The position numbers and the translations under genes are program-made. Of a stretch of DNA of 64,000 nt, positions 25,228 to 31,201 are shown piece after piece. Origin of the DNA: Scatomorpha sp964367935 (lineage in GTDB: Bacteria; Bacillota; Clostridia; Oscillospirales; Oscillospiraceae); assembly GCA_964367935.1 (NCBI GenBank), contig CAYIYZ010000001.1:394539-458538 (forward strand), written 5' to 3'. The notes under the pieces were generated by a model. The model was given only the letters and a program-made list of their open reading frames with translations. It was not told where the DNA came from and did not search any database. Position 1 is the first letter of the stretch. Each line of letters opens with the position of its first letter.

Positions 25228-26592
25228 ATGAACGGAGAATATAAATTTGACCGAGACGCTATACTCGGTGAGGGGATCTACGATTTAAATGAAACGGAGC
25301 TCTTGGAACTTGCACGGGGCTTGTGTAGGGCGCTTATAGAGATAGAGGGCGATGTACACGGCAATATATATCCCGGCAATATAAGCCTAAACTCTGAGGG
25401 CGAGGTGGGGCTTGGACCCATGGCTGACCATGAGACGGGCAAGTGGGGCAAGGACGAGCTTATGTACATGTCGCCAGAGCTGTTTTACGGGCAGGAGGCG
25501 GACAATGCTGCGGACATATACTCCATAGGCTTACTTATGTATGTGGGTTTAACGGGCGGAATATTGCCCTTTGAAGATGAGGCGGACGGTGCGTCACGGC
25601 CCTTGGCTATACGTCGCAGGATGAGCGGTGAGGACATAGCGTTACCGCGCGGCTTGGATGAGTCTATGCAAGAGGTGCTACGTGGAGCTTTGGCGTATGA
25701 TATAAGTAGTCGAATGTCCGGACCTGTGGAGATGCTGAGCGCCTTGACGGCGTGCATAGAGGGCATAGCTTTATCGGCGGCGGGTAGTGTGTATGTACCG
25801 AGTGTCGGTGCGTCTGAGGAGTTTGCGCCACTCAGCATAGACGAGGACGTGAGTCGCACTGATTTACATGAGGCTGCTGACACCGAGAAAGTGTCGGATA
25901 AGAAATATAAGGTCGATAAGAGCTTTGAGGAGCGAGTGGCACCGAAACCCGAGCGTAAGAAGCTTTCGTATGCCATACCGGCGAGCCTTGCTATGATGTG
26001 CATTTTGGCTTTGGGAATAGCGTTTTTTGTGAGCATGTCACGAGAACCGACGGTGAGTTTGCCGCCTATTAATACGGGCGTGGATGCGGTAACGGGCGAG
26101 GACACGACGGCGGTACCGACGGCACCTGTGGTGTCGGGCACATTACCGACGCAGCCGTCAGAGGAACCTGAGCCTACGGAGCCTGTATCGCTCGAATCTA
26201 CATATGAGATTTTCATAGAGGATGTAACTTGGCTTGAGGCACGTGAGTTGTGCATGGAGAAGGGCGGCAACTTGGTCACGATCAATGACGAGGCGGAGTT
26301 TGAGGAGGTCACAGCGCTTGCGGACTCTGTGGGCATCACTTTGGTCTGGGTAGGCTTGTACAGGAGTGATTCCGGTGAGCTTGCGACGACAAGCGGCGAG
26401 GACATTGATTTTTACCCTTGGGCAGAGGGTGAGCCGACGGTGACGGACACGAGCGGTACGTCTGAGGACTATGTGCTGATGTGGAACTTACGTGGCGGCG
26501 GCTGGGAGTATAATGATACGATAAACGATCCCGTGTCACTGTATCCTGCGTCGTACTCGGGCAAGATAGCCTATATCTGCGAGTATAATTAA
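25228..26592 (+). CDS. pseudokinase-TM-C-type lectin fusion protein
   Basis: 454 residues. Residues 20-180 look like the C-lobe of a Ser/Thr kinase: VHGNIYPGNI stands where HRDxKPxNI should be (Asp to Asn, Lys to Tyr), GLG replaces DFG, SPE replaces APE, and DIYSIG matches the F-helix motif. The nucleotide-binding N-lobe is almost absent, so catalysis is very unlikely. A membrane helix (about 248-270) is followed by a Pro/Thr linker and a C-type lectin-like domain (about 326-454; WLEARELC, GGNLVTI, WVGLY, final YICEYN). Inferred topology: pseudokinase inside, lectin outside, a receptor-like protein. Start chosen at the ATG behind GGAAAGGAAA; longer in-frame starts lack a site. Confidence 0.75.
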   Translation: MNGEYKFDRDAILGEGIYDLNETELLELARGLCRALIEIEGDVHGNIYPGNISLNSEGEVGLGPMADHETGKWGKDELMYMSPELFYGQEADNAADIYSIGLLMYVGLTGGILPFEDEADGASRPLAIRRRMSGEDIALPRGLDESMQEVLRGALAYDISSRMSGPVEMLSALTACIEGIALSAAGSVYVPSVGASEEFAPLSIDEDVSRTDLHEAADTEKVSDKKYKVDKSFEERVAPKPERKKLSYAIPASLAMMCILALGIAFFVSMSREPTVSLPPINTGVDAVTGEDTTAVPTAPVVSGTLPTQPSEEPEPTEPVSLESTYEIFIEDVTWLEARELCMEKGGNLVTINDEAEFEEVTALADSVGITLVWVGLYRSDSGELATTSGEDIDFYPWAEGEPTVTDTSGTSEDYVLMWNLRGGGWEYNDTINDPVSLYPASYSGKIAYICEYN

Positions 26593-26633
26593 GGTTCGAC
26601 TCCCGTTACCTTAAGGTAACGGGAGTCGAAACC
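26593..26633. repeat. 41-bp palindrome
   Basis: Arms TTCGACTCCCGTTACC and GGTAACGGGAGTCGAA (16 bp, perfect) around TTAA, starting at the stop codon of the kinase-lectin gene. No T-run follows. A single-arm relative, ending in TTACCTTAAG, lies at 26873-26893. It may stop transcription or be a decayed mobile repeat. Confidence 0.65.
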
Positions 26634-26888
26634 GCACCGGTTTTATCGGGCAAATTTGCGCCCGTGCTTCTTCAAAACCCTTGCGAAGGCACAAAGCATT
26701 CGCTACGGGCTTTTCATCGCCTGAACACAAATTTGTTGCGCTAAAACTGCGTAGCACCTGTGAGCAGGCAATATTCGAGTGATTTTTGCTTTGAGGGACG
26801 AAGCCTTGCTGTCGCAAGGCGAGGAGTTAGGAGCTAAAAGCGCCGAAAAGGGAAGCTCACAGGCGGTGTGTGTTCGACTCCCATTACC
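26634..26888. other. intergenic stretch without a credible gene
   Basis: A 68-codon frame on the minus strand (26611-26817) has no ribosome-binding site and begins in repeat sequence, so I do not call it. The stretch ends with TTCGACTCCCATTACCTTAA, related to the palindrome at 26593, so the region is bracketed by related ends and may be a degenerate insertion. Confidence 0.5.
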
Positions 26889-27213
26889 TTAAGTTGGCGA
26901 AGCCGCATTAAAAGTTTTAATCAACTTTTTTAAAAAAGTTGCGGGGTCTTGGGGCGGCGCCCCAAGTCGCTGTCCGCAGACGGCGAAACCCTTGGGGTTT
27001 GGGGCAGAGCCCCAACAAGAACTCACAAAAAGAAAAAATCTTTTCGCAGAAAAGGTTTCAGCTGTCCGCAGACAGCGAAATCCTTGGGGTTTGGGGCAGA
27101 GCCCCAACAAGAACTCACAAAAAGAAAAATCTTTTCGCAGAAAAGGTTTCAGCTGTCCGCAGACAGCGAAATCCTTGGGGTTTGGGGCAGAGCCCCAACA
27201 AGAACTCACAAAA
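26889..27213 (+). repeat. family A copy 3 followed by a 91-bp tandem repeat
   Basis: 26889-26967 is a family A copy (GGCGAAGCCGCATTAAAAGT, the AAAAAGTT hairpin, GGGGcggcgCCCC). It runs into about 2.7 copies of a 91-92-base unit starting at 26969, 27061 and 27152. Each unit holds GGGGcagagCCCC and TCTTTTCgcaGAAAAG hairpins and the motif GCTGTCCGCAGAC. Because 91 is not a multiple of three, all three frames stay open for a while and mimic genes. Confidence 0.85.
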
Positions 27214-27231
27214 AAGAATAAGATAAATATA

Positions 27232-27260
27232 TTTAAGGGAGGGCTTAGCCCTCCCTTAAA
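27232..27260. terminator. terminator of the left S-layer gene
   Basis: TTTAAGGGAGGGC and GCCCTCCCTTAAA pair over 13 bp around a short loop, 27 bases beyond the stop codon of the minus-strand S-layer gene. A/T-rich on both sides. Confidence 0.8.
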
Positions 27261-27286
27261 TTATTCAGCTACGAGGTAGCGTGAGT

Positions 27287-29704
27287 TTATGCGTTGAGGA
27301 TATAGATCGCAACCACAACTGTGTTGTCGCTTGCGGAAGTCACTACGTGGATGACGTCACCTGTCTCCTCATTTACGAGGTCAGCCGCTGTGCCGACAGT
27401 GGAGGTGTTATCTGTAGTGTCGATGTGGTATACGGGCACGTCGTCCGCTACGGACTTACCCGAATACGTTGCCGTACCGTCTGCCGCATCTGCTGTGAAG
27501 AGGAGATTACCAACGTTCTCGACCTTCTTCACTGTGCTTGTAGCTGCTGTGATGGTTACAGCATTACCGCTAACGCTGATTTCGCTGTACATACCGCCGA
27601 CTATAGCGGAAAGGTCGCCTGCTGTGCCGCCGTTAACCTGCACGCTAGAGTTTCTGGGAACACTCAGAGTTGAAGCCTCACCCTTGACTATGGTGTCGTA
27701 GATACGGCTAGTAGCTGAATCGCTGTACGTGCCTGTCAGGTAAACGTAGTCATCAGAAACGGTAGCCTTAGTGTCGTCGCCTATAAATACGACGTTAGCA
27801 ATGGTGTCTGCGGGATCATTTGTGTCCAGAGCGAATGTCTGTGTGAGACCGACGTAGTCGGGCACATTGTTCACGCCGGTGTAAACTGTAACGGTACCTG
27901 AGGGTACACGCGCGCCGTCTTTGTCCTCGAAGTCAACCACAACGAACTTAGTAGCGTTGTTAGCGTAGAGACCCGAAGCGTTGCCGAGATCGGCACTGCC
28001 TGCGTCTACGGCTGTGAGAGCCTTAGCGGCTGTGCTGTCAGCGAAGACGTATTCGCCGTCATCGTTAGTGGTATAGCTCATAACTGTGCCTATATCTGCG
28101 GCGTCTATAGCGGCGGATGCGACAACAGTCTCAACAGTGCCGTCGGGCAGAACTATGGTGGTGCGCTGTTGTGTTACGATATCACTGCCCTCAAGGATGT
28201 TAGCGGACTTCTGGCTTATAACGTAGGCGTGGCTTGTTACAACGCTTGCGCTCTCTGTGCCGAGGAAGTAACCGAAGTTATCGATGAAGTAGGTGCCGGA
28301 GGAACTTGTAGCCGTGCCCCTTGTACCTGCTGCTGCGAGCGCATAGGTCTTATCGCCTATGGTGTGAACATTATCGTTCGAGATGCGAGAGAGTACGCCT
28401 GTAACCGTCTCTACCGCCTCAAGGTATAGCTTGCCGTCGAGGTCAACGTAAGCGAGCACCTTGTCGTTATCATCGATGTCACCGTTTACAACAACGGAGC
28501 TGACTTCGTCGTCTACAATAGTGCTGTAGAGCTTACCGCTGACAGCGCCGGAAGCGAGAGTAACCTTGTACTCGGTGTAAGCGCCCTCGTTCTTCGACTC
28601 AGCCTTAGTGCTGAGGTCTACCTGAACGAATTCGGGTGAAATCACGACAACATGTGTGACTGTCTTACCGTTAGCGTAGAGCTCCACGGTCTTGCCGTTA
28701 CCTGTCATGGCGGCTACTGCGGCGGCATCCACTGCGCCTGCGCCCTGAGCGAAGCTGTAGTCCTCGAGCATATCCTCCATGTCTGCGACACTCACAGCCG
28801 AAGTGACGGTAAACTCAGCATCGTGTGTGAAAGCGAGGGGCTCGTCGAAGTTATCTGCGTTGTATACATCTGCGGGTCTGCCGAAGCTGTCTGTGCCGAG
28901 TGAATAGTTCAGTCCGAATACATCCTCAGCGAGTGAGTCGGAGAATATAGTCTTCTCCTCGGAGGTAACTTTACCGTCCTCACCAGCGTAGAGGTAAGCT
29001 TCGATGAAGCTATCGAACTCTATGGGGTTAATGAAAGCGTCGTTTACCGCATCGTACTTATAGCCCGTATAGGTTGTGCTCTTCGACTCCTCGTCGCTGA
29101 AAAAGAGAGCGATGGAGCTGAGGCGGCTTGCCTCTGCACGGGAAGCATTTTTCGTAGCCGATATGGTGATATCCTCGTCATAGAAGTCGTTTTCTATGGC
29201 TGTGGAAGCTACGTTCAGCGCCCAACTGTCACCTGTAAAGCCGTTAGCATCGGGCTCGAAGCCTACTGCTACGAGTAGCATTTTCGTAAAAGCTGCGGAG
29301 GTGAGTTTACCTTCGGGATCGAAGTTATTTTCACCGACACCGCTTATGATACCGAGGTTAGCGCAGTACTCTATATAACCTGCCGCCCAGTGACCGTCTT
29401 CACCGACGGGCACGTCATCGAAGCGCTGAGTGGTAGCTGCGCTGATTAGCTCTGCGTTTGTAGCGCCTAGCTTGAGGTAAGCGACTATCTTAGCGGCCTG
29501 AGCACGAGTAAGGGTGCCTGAAGGCTCGAAAGTTTCGGGCGTCATGCCGTCGATAACTTCGATAGCGCTGAGAAGATCGATGTCTTCCTTGTACGGTGTT
29601 TCGCCGTTAACATCGTTGTAAGCGGCGGCTGCGCTTGCGCTGCCCATACCAACGACCATGCTGAGTGCGAGAAAAAGTGAAGTGCCTTGCTTGCGAGTTT
29701 TCAT
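27287..29704 (-). CDS. S-layer-type protein with N-terminal SLH domains (left paralogue)
   Basis: 805 residues. A signal peptide (LFLALSMVVGMGSASA) is followed by three SLH domains in residues ~30-200 (YNDVNGETPY, GTLTRAQAAKIVAY, FDDVPVGEDGHWAAGYIEY), then ~600 residues of repetitive acidic, Thr/Val/Asp-rich sequence without cysteine, typical of S-layer proteins. It is a clear paralogue of the divergent gene at 31202: the SLH region is nearly collinear and the C-terminal part shares the YDTIVKGE-type segment. The start follows AAGGAGGAGTTTCTCAC. Upstream on its own side I see only a poor promoter overlapping the inverted repeat at 29758, so in this orientation it is probably weakly expressed. 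Confidence 0.93.
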   Translation of the reverse strand: MKTRKQGTSLFLALSMVVGMGSASAAAAYNDVNGETPYKEDIDLLSAIEVIDGMTPETFEPSGTLTRAQAAKIVAYLKLGATNAELISAATTQRFDDVPVGEDGHWAAGYIEYCANLGIISGVGENNFDPEGKLTSAAFTKMLLVAVGFEPDANGFTGDSWALNVASTAIENDFYDEDITISATKNASRAEASRLSSIALFFSDEESKSTTYTGYKYDAVNDAFINPIEFDSFIEAYLYAGEDGKVTSEEKTIFSDSLAEDVFGLNYSLGTDSFGRPADVYNADNFDEPLAFTHDAEFTVTSAVSVADMEDMLEDYSFAQGAGAVDAAAVAAMTGNGKTVELYANGKTVTHVVVISPEFVQVDLSTKAESKNEGAYTEYKVTLASGAVSGKLYSTIVDDEVSSVVVNGDIDDNDKVLAYVDLDGKLYLEAVETVTGVLSRISNDNVHTIGDKTYALAAAGTRGTATSSSGTYFIDNFGYFLGTESASVVTSHAYVISQKSANILEGSDIVTQQRTTIVLPDGTVETVVASAAIDAADIGTVMSYTTNDDGEYVFADSTAAKALTAVDAGSADLGNASGLYANNATKFVVVDFEDKDGARVPSGTVTVYTGVNNVPDYVGLTQTFALDTNDPADTIANVVFIGDDTKATVSDDYVYLTGTYSDSATSRIYDTIVKGEASTLSVPRNSSVQVNGGTAGDLSAIVGGMYSEISVSGNAVTITAATSTVKKVENVGNLLFTADAADGTATYSGKSVADDVPVYHIDTTDNTSTVGTAADLVNEETGDVIHVVTSASDNTVVVAIYILNA

Positions 29705-29757
29705 GTGAGAAACTCCTCCTTAAAATAATAGCTGTCCCGATTGACAAGTTAGGGTCT

Positions 29758-29781
29758 GTCGTGTAATATGGATTTCACGAC
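29758..29781. repeat. inverted repeat, left recombination site (site L)
   Basis: 24 bp, quasi-palindromic: 10-bp arms GTCGTGTAAT and ATTTCACGAC around ATGG. Read on the minus strand it matches the site at 31058-31081 at 20 of 24 positions, including the core AATCCATATTA. The two sites are in opposite orientation, and the similarity does not extend into the flanks. It lies 54 bases before the left S-layer start codon. Confidence 0.85.
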
Positions 29782-29791
29782 AAAAAACGAC

Positions 29792-29829
29792 AAAAAAACC
29801 GACGCGTTTAATAACGCGTCGGTTTTTTT
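29792..29829. terminator. bidirectional terminator inside the invertible segment
   Basis: Perfect 17-bp stem: ACCGACGCGTT-type arms with A7 on the left and T7 on the right, loop TAAT. It lies between the recombinase stop codon and site L, so recombinase transcription is cut off before reaching whichever S-layer gene lies on that side. Confidence 0.92.
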
Positions 29830-29862
29830 CAGCCCCTACGATTATATTTTCACATTGTCCTT

Positions 29863-30810
29863 CTACACCGCAAGCGAGTCCATAAGCTCCGATATACCAT
29901 CTAAAGACGTGTGTACATAGGTGTTGAGGGTGATGGCGACATCGGAGTGACCGAGGATGCGTGCGAGGGCGGAGAGATCGCAGCCGGCGCTGACGCAGTT
30001 GGTGGCGAAAGTGTGTCGGAGGGCGTGGAAGTTAATGTCGGGCACGTTTGCCTCTTTGAGAAAGCTCTTAAACGCACGTTGCAGGGTGCGTGGCTCGGGC
30101 GCGGAGGGTGAGTCAGAGAGCAAAAAGGGCACAGCATCGGCTTTGAGTGCACGGAGGTGCTCACGTAGTGGCAGTGGGACGGGTATACGCCTGTTCGAGC
30201 GCAGGCTCTTGGGCGCATCTAAAATGAGTGCAGTGCGAGCGTTTTGAGTGTTTTGAGTGATGCGAGAGACGGTACGTTTAATAATAATGTGCGAAAAGTC
30301 CTGTGAGAAGTCCGCCCAACGCAGGGCGCAGACCTCACCGAGTCGCATACCTGTGTGCAGGCAGAGCAAGACGGCGAGGGCACGGAGGGCGGTGACACGT
30401 TTACGGTCGTGTAGTTTAGAGTTAAGGAGTTGACGCAGTCGCAACTGTTCGTGCTCGGAGAGCGCACGCATTTCGGTACGAGCGGCACGAGGAGCGGAGA
30501 ACGAGGGCAAGACGGCCAAAGTGCCACGCTGTTGAGCGTACTGCAAGACGGAGCGTAAGACGGAGGCGGCGAGACGTGCGGTGGCGGGTGAGAGGTCGCC
30601 GTCATTGAGGTAACGCAGAAAGAGCGCTATGTGCTCGTGAGAGAAGTCACGCAAGGCGACAGAACCGAGCAGAGGGCGCAGATGCCGTTCGGCAGTGCGA
30701 GTGTAGGTAGCACAGGTCGAGCGTTTGACACGCAGGGCGACGTCACAAAGCCAGAGGTCGAGAGCGTCGTTAAGAGTATCAATGTTACAAGGTTTACATA
30801 AAAGTGACAA
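29863..30810 (-). CDS. tyrosine site-specific recombinase
   Basis: About 315 residues. An N-terminal SAM-like core-binding domain is followed by a catalytic domain with the complete set, numbered from the TTG at 30810: R156 (HTGMRLGEV), K201 (DAPKSLRSNRR), H262 and R265 (HALRHTF), H288 (LGHSD) and nucleophile Y298 (TLNTYVH). No ATG is available; TTG at 30810 lies 9 bases after AGAGGAG and is preferred to TTG at 30819, which abuts the Shine-Dalgarno. It resembles XerC/D and phage-type integrases, but no other mobile-element gene is near. It sits wholly between the inverted sites at 29758 and 31058, and the simplest reading is that it inverts its own segment. Confidence 0.93.
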   Translation of the reverse strand: MSLLCKPCNIDTLNDALDLWLCDVALRVKRSTCATYTRTAERHLRPLLGSVALRDFSHEHIALFLRYLNDGDLSPATARLAASVLRSVLQYAQQRGTLAVLPSFSAPRAARTEMRALSEHEQLRLRQLLNSKLHDRKRVTALRALAVLLCLHTGMRLGEVCALRWADFSQDFSHIIIKRTVSRITQNTQNARTALILDAPKSLRSNRRIPVPLPLREHLRALKADAVPFLLSDSPSAPEPRTLQRAFKSFLKEANVPDINFHALRHTFATNCVSAGCDLSALARILGHSDVAITLNTYVHTSLDGISELMDSLAV

Positions 30811-30917
30811 AATAGTCAACTCCTCTCAGAAATTGTTTTTCTCTTAAATACATTTGTTTTTGTTACAAAGAAAATATAGTGCCGTGTTGCAGTTGTGTTA
30901 CAGAGTGCTCGGAGCTG

Positions 30918-30946
30918 TTGACGAGCGGAAACGGCTGTGCTAATAT
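30918..30946 (+). promoter_or_regulatory. strong promoter inside the invertible segment
   Basis: TTGACG, a 17-base spacer, TAATAT. It points right, through site R (31058) into the S-layer gene at 31202, giving a leader of about 250 bases. No comparable promoter is seen between either site and its S-layer gene. Confidence 0.8.
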
Positions 30947-30995
30947 GAACACGTTCCCGAGGAGGGGGCGAGAGTATGGGGTATACGGGTGCCGA

Positions 30996-31065
30996 GTTCG
31001 AGAGGACGGAGCGTAACCGAGGGGGGTGTGGTTCGAGAGGACGGCACGCAACCGAGGGTCGTGTA
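30996..31065 (+). repeat. two 35-bp direct repeats next to site R
   Basis: GTTCGAGAGGACGG begins at 30996 and again at 31031; each is followed by AACCGAGGG. The second copy runs straight into site R. They are placed like accessory (arm-type) binding sites of a recombinase or a directionality factor; they also lie in the 5' leader of the transcript. Confidence 0.7.
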
Positions 31066-31081
31066 ATCCATATTATGCGTC
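31058..31081. repeat. inverted repeat, right recombination site (site R)
   Basis: 24 bp beginning GTCGTGTAATCCATATTA and ending in GTC; 20/24 identical to the reverse complement of site L (29758-29781). The asymmetric centre (CCAT here, ATGG in site L) defines the opposite orientation. It lies 121 bases before the right S-layer start codon. Confidence 0.85.
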
Positions 31082-31201
31082 GCTTTTTCGGAAATTATAC
31101 GGCGCATGGACCGTGGTGAGCGGTCATGAGGCTCATCGGAGCATGTGGCGTAAAAAATCAGGCCTCTGAAAAGAGGTACTACATGAAGGAGGAGTTTCAA
31201 T

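Larger units (their letters stand above)
29758..31081. other. putative invertible DNA segment (promoter switch)
   Basis: Segment of about 1.3 kb between inverted 24-bp sites. In order it holds site L, a bidirectional terminator, a tyrosine recombinase gene reading left, a strong promoter reading right, a pair of 35-bp direct repeats and site R. The two S-layer paralogues lie just outside, each reading away. Inversion would swap which S-layer gene receives the strong promoter, while the other faces the recombinase and its terminator. The layout is read directly; the switching is inferred. Confidence 0.75.

Noticed and set aside
25228..26592. Diversity-generating retroelement target
   Set aside because: The lectin-like fold is suggestive, but there is no reverse transcriptase or template repeat within the window.
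26593..26633. Possible tRNA remnant (GGTTCGACTCCC resembles a T-arm)
   Set aside because: No acceptor, D or anticodon arm can be folded around it, and the sequence is better explained by the 16-bp palindrome.
26969..27213. Possible CRISPR array
   Set aside because: The units are directly adjacent and identical along their full 91 bases, with no unique spacers, and no cas gene is present.
26939..27279. Overlapping frames in all three plus-strand phases and one minus phase
   Set aside because: They arise because the 91-92-bp repeat unit is not a multiple of three; each frame reads the same repeat and none has a convincing start site.
27281..29378. Several 60-130-codon plus-strand frames opposite the left S-layer gene
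   Set aside because: They are antisense shadows of a strongly coding minus-strand gene and lack ribosome-binding sites.
29901..30605. Antisense and alternative frames over the recombinase gene (Pro/Ser/Arg-rich)
   Set aside because: Composition is typical of wrong-frame translation; the catalytic motifs are all in the frame called.
29863..30810. Recombinase as the integrase of a prophage or conjugative element
   Set aside because: No excisionase, relaxase, phage or transposition genes and no tRNA attachment site are present; the closely placed inverted sites and paired S-layer genes fit a local invertase better.
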